From positions 248,001-312,000 of the forward strand of contig NZ_JAHRIB010000152.1 in NCBI RefSeq assembly GCF_019090165.1: a stretch of DNA of 64,000 nucleotides. Direction: 5' to 3'. The DNA is from Streptomyces sp. BV286. Its GTDB lineage: Bacteria > Actinomycetota > Actinomycetes > Streptomycetales > Streptomycetaceae. Of this stretch, positions 26,285-33,616 are shown one piece after another. The position numbers and the translations under genes were made by a program. The notes under the pieces are model-generated. The model was not told where the DNA came from, made no database searches, and worked only from the letters and a program-made list of their open reading frames with translations. Positions within the stretch are counted from its first letter, which is position 1. Every line of letters starts with the position of its first letter.

Positions 26285-26980
26285 GTGACCACCAGGAACA
26301 TCCTGCTGTCCGGCATCGTCGGTTCGACCGCCTACGGCCTGGCCCACGAGGGCTCCGACGTGGACCGGCTCGGCATGTTCGCCGCCCCCACCGAAGACCT
26401 GCACGGCCTCCACGGGCCGAAGGAGTCCCACGTCACCACCAAGCCCGACAGCACGCTCCACGAAGCGGCCAAGTGGTGCAGGCTCGCCCTGGGCGGCAAC
26501 CCGACCGTGACCGAACTGGTGTGGCTGCCCGAGGAGTTGTACGAGGTCCGCACGCCGCTGGGCGACGAGCTGATCGGTCTGCGCACGACCCTCCTCTCCG
26601 CGAAGCGGGTCCGTGACGCCTATCTCGGTTTCGCCACCCAGCAGTTCAAGCGGCTCTACGACCGGGGCGACAACTCGTTCTCCGCGGACACCCGCAAGCG
26701 GACCGCCAAGCACGCCCGGCACCTGCGGCGCCTGTGCCACCAGGGCTTCGAGCTGTACGCCACCGGCCGCCTGAGCATCCGCGTCGAGAACCCCGAGGAG
26801 TACCACCGCTTCGGCGAACAGGTGGCGGCCGACGCCATGGCCGCGCTGCCCCTGCTCAAGCACTACGAGTCCGCCTTCGACGAGACCCGCAGCGTCCTGC
26901 CGGAGCAGGCCGACGAGGCACCCGTCGAGGCGTGGCTGCGCAGGGTCCGGGCCCACCACTACACGCGGACGGGAGCATGA
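26285..26980 (+). CDS. Nucleotidyltransferase-fold protein (DNA polymerase beta superfamily)
   Basis: A 231-aa protein with a minimal-nucleotidyltransferase motif at the N-terminus (GSTAYGLAHEGSDVDRLGMF), where the SDVD acidic pair would bind metal. The rest is mostly helical (FATQQFKRLYDRGDN, KHARHLRRLCHQGFELYATG) and fits the YcgL-like family. The target is unknown; tRNA or other RNA ends are possible. GTG 26285 is chosen for the poly-G ribosome binding site (GGGGGGAC). A longer GTG/ATG extension to 26219 is less likely. Confidence 0.8.
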   Translation: MTTRNILLSGIVGSTAYGLAHEGSDVDRLGMFAAPTEDLHGLHGPKESHVTTKPDSTLHEAAKWCRLALGGNPTVTELVWLPEELYEVRTPLGDELIGLRTTLLSAKRVRDAYLGFATQQFKRLYDRGDNSFSADTRKRTAKHARHLRRLCHQGFELYATGRLSIRVENPEEYHRFGEQVAADAMAALPLLKHYESAFDETRSVLPEQADEAPVEAWLRRVRAHHYTRTGA

Positions 26981-27341
26981 CGCCCGGCTCGCAAACGGCG
27001 GCCCGACCGCGCCCCGCTCACTCCGCGCGGCGATGCGTACAGGTGGCGCGTGCCGACGGCGTCCACCAGTGGCGCGCCGACCGCTGACTGCCCGGGGCGG
27101 CGGCCCGCCTACGCCGCCGCCGGCGCTCCCGCTCCGGCCGACGGACCCGCCCGGCGGGGTGGCGCGGAAATCCGCCGTCCGAGGGGTCCCGGTGGGCCCT
27201 TGGTGTGACCTGTCGCTCACGGGCGACCGTTTCGGCCTGTGCGGAATGAATGATGCCGTATAAATGGTTGGTATATACATCGAGCTTGTCGCTCGATCCA
27301 CCGTGCGCGGGCCGCCGGCCCGCCCCGACCAGCGAGGCACC
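26981..27341. other. Non-coding stretch with promoter-like AT-rich patch
   Basis: No gene is supported. The first ~220 bases are GC-rich without structure noticed. The last part holds an AT-rich patch with an inverted repeat, GTATA (27258-27262) facing TATAC (27274-27278), and a small perfect hairpin ATCGAGC-ttgtc-GCTCGAT (27279-27297), both before the aldehyde dehydrogenase gene. They may be an operator and a leader hairpin. Confidence 0.5.
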
Positions 27342-28664
27342 GTGAACCAGCCCACCCCCGAGCAGCCCGCCGACGTCGTGGCCCGGCTGCGCGCCACCTT
27401 CCGCTCAGGCCGCACCAAGCCCGTCGAATGGCGTACCGGCCAGCTGAGCCGCCTGCGCGAGATGCTCACCGCGCACGGCGAGGACCTGGCCGCGGCCCTC
27501 CACACCGACCTGGGCAAGAGCTCCACCGAGGCCTTCCGTACGGAGATCGACTTCGTCGTGCGGGAGATCGACCACACCCTGGAGCACCTCGACGGGTGGC
27601 TGCGCCCCGAGTCCGCCCCCGTCCCCGCGCACCTCGGCGCCGACGCGACGGCCTGGACGCGGTACGACCCGCTCGGTGTCGTCCTGGTCATCGCCCCCTG
27701 GAACTACCCGGCGCAGCTCCTGCTCGCCCCGATGCTGGGCGCCCTGGCCGCGGGCAACGCGGTCGTCGTCAAGCCCAGCGAAATGGCCCCGGCCACCTCC
27801 GCCGAGCTCGCCCGGCTGCTGCCCCGGTTCCTCGACACCGAGGCCGTCGCCGTCGTCGAGGGCGGTGTCCCCGAGACGACGGCCCTGCTCGCCGAGCGGT
27901 TCGACCACATCTTCTACACCGGCAACGGCACGGTCGGACGCATCGTGATGACCGCCGCCGCCCGGCACCTCACCCCGGTCACCCTCGAACTCGGCGGCAA
28001 GTCCCCGGCGTTCGTGGACCGGGACACCGACCCGGCCGTCGTCGCCGACCGTCTGGTGCGCGGCAAGTTCCTCAACGCCGGGCAGACCTGCGTCGCCCCC
28101 GACTACGTCCTGACCGACCCGGAGACCGCCCGCGCCCTGGAGCCCGCGCTGGCCAAGGCCGTGGAGGCGCTGTTCGGGGCCGACGCGGCGAGCTCCCCCG
28201 AGTACGGCCGGATCATCAACGAGCGGCACTTCGACCGGCTCAGCGGGCTGCTCGGCTCCGGCCGGGTCGTCGTGGGCGGCGACAGCGACCGCGCGACGAA
28301 GTACATCGCGCCGACCGTCCTGGCCGACGTCGAGCCCGACGCGCCGGTCATGCGCGAGGAGATCTTCGGCCCGGTTCTGCCGATCGTGACCGTCCCCGGG
28401 CTGGACGACGCCATCGGGTTCATCAACGACCGCGACAAGCCCCTCGCCCTGTACGTCTTCACCGAGTCGGACGTGACCCGGGAGCGGCTCGCCGAGGAGA
28501 CGTCCTCCGGAGGCCTGGGCTTCGGTCTGCCGCTCGCCCATCTCACGGTCTCCGACCTGCCCTTCGGGGGCGTGGGGGAGAGCGGCATGGGCAACTACCA
28601 CGGCCGCTACTCGATCGAGACGTTCAGCCACCGCAAGGCCGTGCTGGAGAAGCCGCTGAGTTGA
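27342..28664 (+). CDS. Aldehyde dehydrogenase family protein (class 3-like)
   Basis: A 440-aa NAD(P)-dependent aldehyde oxidiser. Catalytic residues are present: Asn121 in PWNYP, Glu216 in LELGGKSP and Cys250 in GQTCVAPDY. The short length and lack of an N-terminal extension match the class 3 (fatty aldehyde / coniferyl aldehyde) group, usually ~440-480 aa. The C-terminus ends FSHRKAVLEKPL, also typical. The natural aldehyde is not known. GTG 27342 has GCGAGG upstream; the preceding in-frame codons overlap the AT-rich promoter patch. Confidence 0.92.
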   Translation: MNQPTPEQPADVVARLRATFRSGRTKPVEWRTGQLSRLREMLTAHGEDLAAALHTDLGKSSTEAFRTEIDFVVREIDHTLEHLDGWLRPESAPVPAHLGADATAWTRYDPLGVVLVIAPWNYPAQLLLAPMLGALAAGNAVVVKPSEMAPATSAELARLLPRFLDTEAVAVVEGGVPETTALLAERFDHIFYTGNGTVGRIVMTAAARHLTPVTLELGGKSPAFVDRDTDPAVVADRLVRGKFLNAGQTCVAPDYVLTDPETARALEPALAKAVEALFGADAASSPEYGRIINERHFDRLSGLLGSGRVVVGGDSDRATKYIAPTVLADVEPDAPVMREEIFGPVLPIVTVPGLDDAIGFINDRDKPLALYVFTESDVTRERLAEETSSGGLGFGLPLAHLTVSDLPFGGVGESGMGNYHGRYSIETFSHRKAVLEKPLS

Positions 28665-28700
28665 GGCGGAGCGGGCGGAGGGCGGCTGCGGGGCGAGTTG

Positions 28701-28733
28701 ACTGGTCTACACCCTTGACTGGTCCAGACCAAG
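28701..28733 (+). promoter_or_regulatory. Two DasR-type (dre) boxes before the chitinase gene
   Basis: ACTGGTCTACACCCTT (28701-28716) and ACTGGTCCAGACCAAG (28718-28733) repeat directly with a 17-base period. Both resemble the dre consensus ACTGGTCTAGACCACT bound by the GntR regulator DasR in Streptomyces chitin genes; the second is the better match. Repression relieved by amino-sugar phosphates is expected from known DasR biology. Confidence 0.8.
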
Positions 28734-28868
28734 GGAGTTGAGTGTGCCTCCACACCCCCCACCACGGCCGCTCCGTGCGCCGCGGCCGGTGTCACCGGCG
28801 CGCGTACAAGGTCTGCTCCGCTCTGCCCTCGTACGGGTGCGGCCGTGCTCCGCGAAGGAGTTGGTCCT

Positions 28869-29756
28869 GTGTCGAGGCGTCGTATCTCTGCGTTCGTGGC
28901 CGCGGTCGTCCTCGGATGCGCCGCGCCGGTGATCCTGCCGGCGTCGGGCGCGTCCGCCGCGGCCTGTTCGAGCTACCCGAACTGGGTGGCGGGCAAGGCC
29001 TACGTCACCGGAAATATCGTCCGGTACACCGACGGCAAGGCGTACATCGCCGAGCACGACAACCCGGGCTACGACCCCACCATCAGCACCTGGTTCTGGG
29101 AGCCGTACGCCTGTGACGGCGGACCCACCAACCCCTCCGGGTTCGTGGTGAGCGAAGCGCAGTTCAACCAGATGTTCCCGGGCCGGAACTCCTTCTACAC
29201 CTACAGCGGGCTGAAGGCCGCGATGAGCGCCTACCCGGCCTTCGCGAACACCGGCAGCGACACGGTGAAGAAGCAGGAGGCCGCGGCCTTCCTCGCCAAC
29301 GTCAGTCACGAGACCGGCGGGCTGGTCCACATCGTCGAGCAGAACACCGCCAACTACCCGCACTACTGCGACTGGGGCCGGCCGTACGGCTGTCCGGCCG
29401 GCCAGGCCGCCTACTACGGGCGCGGGCCGATCCAGCTCAGCTGGAACTTCAACTACAAGGCAGCGGGCGACGCGCTCGGCATCGACCTCCTGAACAACCC
29501 CTGGCTCGTGCAGAACGACGCCGCCGTGGCCTGGAAGACGGGTCTCTGGTACTGGAACACCCAGTCCGGCCCCGGCTCCATGACCGGCCACAACGCGATG
29601 GTCAACGGGGCGGGCTTCGGTCACACGATCCGCTCCATCAACGGTTCGCTGGAGTGCGACGGCAAGAACCCCGCCCAGGTGCAGAGCAGGGTGAACAACT
29701 ACCAGCGGTTCACGCAGATCCTCGGCACGACGACGGGCAACAACCTGTACTGCTGA
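28869..29756 (+). CDS. Secreted GH19 chitinase with N-terminal CBM5/12-like chitin-binding domain
   Basis: A 295-aa secreted endochitinase. A signal peptide spans ~30 residues (RRR, hydrophobic core, ASGASAA). Residues 33-82 form a CBM5/12-like chitin-binding module (PNWVAGKAYVTGNIVRYTDG, with W75, W77, Y80). The GH19 domain follows, with catalytic Glu148 in NVSHETGG and Glu157 in IVEQN, then QAAYYGRGPIQLSWNFNYKAAG. GTG 28869 has AAGGAG upstream. The DasR boxes 135-170 bases upstream indicate control by amino-sugar signals. Confidence 0.94.
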   Translation: MSRRRISAFVAAVVLGCAAPVILPASGASAAACSSYPNWVAGKAYVTGNIVRYTDGKAYIAEHDNPGYDPTISTWFWEPYACDGGPTNPSGFVVSEAQFNQMFPGRNSFYTYSGLKAAMSAYPAFANTGSDTVKKQEAAAFLANVSHETGGLVHIVEQNTANYPHYCDWGRPYGCPAGQAAYYGRGPIQLSWNFNYKAAGDALGIDLLNNPWLVQNDAAVAWKTGLWYWNTQSGPGSMTGHNAMVNGAGFGHTIRSINGSLECDGKNPAQVQSRVNNYQRFTQILGTTTGNNLYC

Positions 29757-29769
29757 CCCTGTTGGCGGA

Positions 29770-29810
29770 CACGGCTCCGCGGCCGGCTGTGAACCGGCCG
29801 CGGAGCCGTG
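29770..29810. terminator. Long perfect hairpin between chitinase and catalase genes
   Basis: CACGGCTCCGCGGCCGG pairs with CCGGCCGCGGAGCCGTG (17 bp, 7-base loop). The two genes converge here, so it likely terminates both. Confidence 0.9.
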
Positions 29811-29831
29811 ACGCCACTCGTTGCCCGGCGC

Positions 29832-31490
29832 TCAGCGCGTGACCGTGTGCCGCGTGTTGGGGACGCAGTGGGTCATGGTCAGCCCGGCGACGTCCCGGGG
29901 CGGGTTCTCACCCAGCTTGGCGAGCCGCTCGCGATCCTCCTCGGTGAGGTCCTGGCCAGCCAGCGGCTGAAGGCCGGCCACGTCCTGGGGACTGATCTTG
30001 AGCCCTTCGCCCACCTTCAGGCCGAGTTCGTTCTCGACCAGCAGGAAGTGCCAGACCATCCGCTCCTGCACCGGCCGGTCGCACTGGGACAGCAGCGCGA
30101 CGAAGTTCTTCACCAGGTCGTCCCGCTCCCACTCCTCCATCAGGAGGTAGCGCTGCCCGGCCTGCATGTAGTCGTTCGTGCGGGGGATCCGCTTGCGGGT
30201 GAGCCGGCCGTGGATCTCCGGTCCCTGCTCGTCGAGTGTGGGGTACTGCCCCTCGCGCAGGCCACCGGTGATCGACGGCTCGTAGTTCACGACCGGATTC
30301 TCGCCGCCGCCGTCCACGTGGTACGTCATCTGGCCGTCACGCTGGTTCGTACGGACCTCGGCGTTCTTGGCCTGGTTGACCGGGAGTTGGAGATAGTTCG
30401 GCCCGACCCGGTAACGCTGTGTGTCGCTGTAGGAGAAGGTCCGGCCGACGAGCATCTTGTCGTCGGAGAAGTCCAGGCCGTCCACCAGGACACCGGTACC
30501 GAAGGAGATCTGCTCGTTCTCCGCGAAGTAGTTGTCCGGCATCCGGTCGAGCACCATCCTGCCGACCGGCTTCGGCGGGAAGTCCTGCTCCGGCCAGGTC
30601 TTGGTGTCGTCCAGCGGATCGAAGTCGAGCTCGGGGTGGTCGTGGTCGTCCATCATCTGGACCAGCAGTTCCCACTCCGGGTGGTCGCCGCGCTCCACCG
30701 CCTCGTAGAGGTCCTTGGTGGCGTGACCGAGGCTGCCGGCCTGGACGTTGGCCGCGTCCTCCTCGGTCATGCTGCGCACGCCCTGCTTGGGCATCCAGTG
30801 GTACTTGACCAGGACCGTGCCGCCCTCCTCGTTCACCCATTTGTAGGTGTTGACGCCGAAGCCCTGCATGTGGCGGTAGTCGGCAGGGATGCCGCGCGGG
30901 CTGAAGAGGTTGATCAGCATGTGCATGGACTCGGGTGTCTGCGACATGAAGTCGAAGATCCGGCGCGGCTGCTGTTCGAAGGTGACCGGGTCGGGCTTGA
31001 GGGCGTGGATCACGTCCGGGAACTTGATCGCGTCCCGGATGAAGAACACGCCCAGGTTGTTGCCGACCATGTCCCAGTTGCCGTCCTCGGTGTAGAACTT
31101 CACCGCGAAGCCGCGCGGATCGCGGGCCGCCTCGGAGGAGTCCCGGCCGCCGATCACCGTGGAGAAGCGGACGGCCAGGTCCGTGCGCCTGCCGCGCTCC
31201 GCGAAGAGCTTGGCGCGGGTGAAGCGGCCGATCGGCTCGTCGCCCCAGGAGCCGTACGCCTCGAAGTAGCCGTAGGCGGTCACGCCGCGGGCGTGCACGA
31301 CGCGCTCGGGGATGCGCTCGCGGTCGAAGTGGCTGATCTTCTCGAGGAACTGGTAGTTCTCCAGCGTCGCGGGGCCGCGGGCACCGACGGTCCGCTGATT
31401 CTGGTTGTCGTGGACCGGGTGTCCCTGCCGGTTGGTGAGTACCTCCCGGTCGTCGTCCGGGGTGGGGCCGGTGCTCGATACGTCCGTCAC
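29832..31490 (-). CDS. Monofunctional haem catalase
   Basis: A 552-aa hydrogen-peroxide dismutating catalase. His66 in VVHARG, Asn in YTEDGNWDMVGNN and the haem-ligand Tyr in RTFSYSDTQRYRVGPN are all present. The length is slightly above small-subunit catalases (~480-500 aa) because of a C-terminal helical tail. The start is GTG 31490 with AGAGGAG upstream. Which Streptomyces catalase paralogue it corresponds to was not decided. The 135-base region upstream has AT-rich patches but no operator was assigned. Confidence 0.95.
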   Translation of the reverse strand: MTDVSSTGPTPDDDREVLTNRQGHPVHDNQNQRTVGARGPATLENYQFLEKISHFDRERIPERVVHARGVTAYGYFEAYGSWGDEPIGRFTRAKLFAERGRRTDLAVRFSTVIGGRDSSEAARDPRGFAVKFYTEDGNWDMVGNNLGVFFIRDAIKFPDVIHALKPDPVTFEQQPRRIFDFMSQTPESMHMLINLFSPRGIPADYRHMQGFGVNTYKWVNEEGGTVLVKYHWMPKQGVRSMTEEDAANVQAGSLGHATKDLYEAVERGDHPEWELLVQMMDDHDHPELDFDPLDDTKTWPEQDFPPKPVGRMVLDRMPDNYFAENEQISFGTGVLVDGLDFSDDKMLVGRTFSYSDTQRYRVGPNYLQLPVNQAKNAEVRTNQRDGQMTYHVDGGGENPVVNYEPSITGGLREGQYPTLDEQGPEIHGRLTRKRIPRTNDYMQAGQRYLLMEEWERDDLVKNFVALLSQCDRPVQERMVWHFLLVENELGLKVGEGLKISPQDVAGLQPLAGQDLTEEDRERLAKLGENPPRDVAGLTMTHCVPNTRHTVTR

Positions 31491-31625
31491 GTTCGTCCAC
31501 TCCTCTGGGTCGTACAGGAATTCCTCACAAGGTATGCGCCGATTTGACCGTATATCCCCCCGCTCGGGGGAGGCGCAGCCGGTGGGGCCGTTCGCCGGGC
31601 CGTACCGGTCGGCGTGACACCGTGG

Positions 31626-31913
31626 TCAGCCGAGGATGCTCCACGACGTGGTGCCGTTCGCCGCCATGAGAACGGCGAGCACCACGATGTCGGCGATGCC
31701 GAGCCACAGCCCGAGCAGCGCTCTGGAGCGACGGGGCGTGTCCCGGCGCAGGGCCATGGTGGCCAGGACGATGGCGATGGGGCCGAGGACGAAGTTCAGG
31801 ACGAGGAGACCGACCAGGCCGAGGACGAAGGAGGCCACGGCCATCCCCTCGGTGTCCCGCCTGCCGGTCTCCCGCGTGTCGGCCTCCCGCCGGCCGGGCG
31901 CTGTCAGTCGCAT
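31626..31913 (-). CDS. DUF4190-type small membrane protein
   Basis: A 95-aa protein. A charged N-terminus (~25 residues, basic) precedes two membrane helices (MAVASFVLGLVGLLVLNFVLG and ALLGLWLGIADIVVLAVLMAA), with the DUF4190 pattern of a small residue-rich first helix followed by ALRRDTPRRSRALLGLWLG. The ATG lies 4 bases after the stop of the upstream membrane gene, so the two are probably one operon. Function unknown. Confidence 0.8.
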   Translation of the reverse strand: MRLTAPGRREADTRETGRRDTEGMAVASFVLGLVGLLVLNFVLGPIAIVLATMALRRDTPRRSRALLGLWLGIADIVVLAVLMAANGTTSWSILG

Positions 31914-31917
31914 CACG

Positions 31918-32082
31918 TCACGCCCTTCGGGTGCGGCCGGACCGGCGCCGCTCACGGACGGCGAAGACCGCCAGCCAGACGGTGATGGCCACGCCGGCCA
32001 CGAGGGTCACGGGCCAGGGAAGGTAGGCGGCCGACCCGATCAGCACGGTCAGCAGAAGGAAGGCCACGACAAGGATGAGCAT
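31918..32082 (-). CDS. Small two-helix membrane protein (54 aa)
   Basis: Two hydrophobic segments (LILVVAFLLLTVLIGSAAYL and PVTLVAGVAITVWLAVFAV) and a strongly basic C-terminus (RERRRSGRTRRA). ATG 32082 has GGGAGTA upstream. Not assigned to a named family. It lies directly before the DUF4190 gene on the same strand. Confidence 0.7.
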   Translation of the reverse strand: MLILVVAFLLLTVLIGSAAYLPWPVTLVAGVAITVWLAVFAVRERRRSGRTRRA

Positions 32083-32265
32083 GTCTACTCCCGTTCGCGC
32101 GGGGACACGGGCAACGCGGTGGAACGCCACTGCATGAACATGCGGTCACGGGTGTCCCGGCGGACCGACGTCACACCTCCGTCGGGCGGGGGGAGGTTGG
32201 CCGCGCCGCTCAGGGGTACTCCGACGATCTTCCGGAAGAGCCGTGGAAGAACTGGAAGGTGACTG

Positions 32266-33600
32266 GTGCAAGAAAAGAACGTGAGTGACGTGAACGACGT
32301 GAACGACGTGAAGAACGTGTTCGTGATCGGTCTCGACGACGCCAACCTGCCGACGCTCGAAGCGGCGCCGGCAGCCAAGTCGCTGCGATACCACCCGTTG
32401 TTGACGGTCGAGGAACTGCAGGGCGGGGAGGTCTCGGTCCCGGAGCTCATCGACAAGGCCCGGGCCGTGCTGGACGCTTTCGACGGGAGCATCGACGCGA
32501 TCGTCGGCTACTGGGACTTCCCGGTCAGCACCCTCGTCCCCATCCTCGCCGAGCGGTACGGAACCCGCAGCACCGGCCTGGAGTCGGTGGTCAAGTGCGA
32601 GCACAAGTACTGGAGCCGGCTGGAGCAGCAGAAGGTCACGGACCGGCACCCCCGGTTCGGCCGGGTCGACCTGGACACCGACGACCCGAAGCCGCCCGAG
32701 AACGTGCGCTTCCCGATGTGGGTCAAGCCCGCGCTGTCGTACTCCTCCGAACTCGCCTTCGGCGTCAAGGACATGGACGAGTTCCGTGACGCCGTCCGGC
32801 AGATACGCGAGGGCATCAGCCGGGTCGGCCGCCCCTTCGAGTACATCCTCGACCAGCTGGAGCTGCCGCCCGAGATGGACGGGGTCGGCGCCCAGGTCTG
32901 CCTCGCCGAAGAGGCGATGACGGGCCTGCAGGTCGCCGTCGAGGGATACGTCCACAAGGGCGAGGTGACCGTCTACGGCGTACTGGACTCCATCAACTAC
33001 CCCGGCACGTCGAGCTTCCAGCGTCACCAGTACCCCTCGACGCTGCCGCCACCGATGATCGCCCAGCTGCACGACGTCACCGAGCGCACCATGCGCCAGA
33101 TCGGCTTCGACGAGGCCACCTTCAGCGTCGAGTACTTCTACGACCCCAAGACGCAGGAGATCAACCTGCTGGAGATCAACCCCCGGCACTCCCAGTCCCA
33201 CGCCGAGCTGTTCCAGTACGTCGACGGTGTGCCCAACCACCACAGCATGCTCGGCCTCGCCCTCGGGGAGGACCCGCGCATGCCCCAGCGCGAGGGCCCC
33301 TACGCGATGGCCGCGAAGTGGTACTACCGGTGGTTCACCGACGGAGTGGTGCGCAACGTGCCCTCGGCCGAGGACCTCGCCCGTATCGAGAACGAGGCCG
33401 ACGGCGTGCGGGTGGACGTCACCACCGAGGAGGGACAGGCCCTCTCCGACCTGTCGCAGCAGGACAGCTACAGCTACGAGCTGGCGCACATCTTCACCGG
33501 CGGGAACAGCGAGAAGGAGCTGCGGGAGAAGTACGACCACTGCGTTGCCGCCCTGGGACTCACCTTCGACGAGAGCCCCCAGGAACGACCGCACGACTAA
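32266..33600 (+). CDS. ATP-grasp domain protein (amide/peptide-bond ligase-like)
   Basis: A 444-aa predicted ATP-dependent carboxylate-amine ligase. The middle and C-terminal parts carry the ATP-grasp fold: Lys154 in FPMWVKPALSYSS and the Mg-binding ILLEINPRH-like segment (Glu303-x-Asn305-Pro-Arg307). The N-terminus (FVIGLDDANLPTLE) is a Rossmann-like pre-ATP-grasp domain. The GTG start has GGAAGG upstream; in-frame GTGs at 32281 and beyond are alternatives, as codons 6-14 repeat GTG-AAC-GAC. Its product is unknown. A hydrolase gene starts 16 bases after its stop. Confidence 0.83.
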   Translation: MQEKNVSDVNDVNDVKNVFVIGLDDANLPTLEAAPAAKSLRYHPLLTVEELQGGEVSVPELIDKARAVLDAFDGSIDAIVGYWDFPVSTLVPILAERYGTRSTGLESVVKCEHKYWSRLEQQKVTDRHPRFGRVDLDTDDPKPPENVRFPMWVKPALSYSSELAFGVKDMDEFRDAVRQIREGISRVGRPFEYILDQLELPPEMDGVGAQVCLAEEAMTGLQVAVEGYVHKGEVTVYGVLDSINYPGTSSFQRHQYPSTLPPPMIAQLHDVTERTMRQIGFDEATFSVEYFYDPKTQEINLLEINPRHSQSHAELFQYVDGVPNHHSMLGLALGEDPRMPQREGPYAMAAKWYYRWFTDGVVRNVPSAEDLARIENEADGVRVDVTTEEGQALSDLSQQDSYSYELAHIFTGGNSEKELREKYDHCVAALGLTFDESPQERPHD

Positions 33601-33616
33601 GGAGCAAGACCACCGC

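Noticed and set aside
25718..27691. A 657-codon minus-strand frame over the nucleotidyltransferase gene
   Set aside because: It is a shadow frame; the plus strand has the nucleotidyltransferase and aldehyde dehydrogenase motifs.
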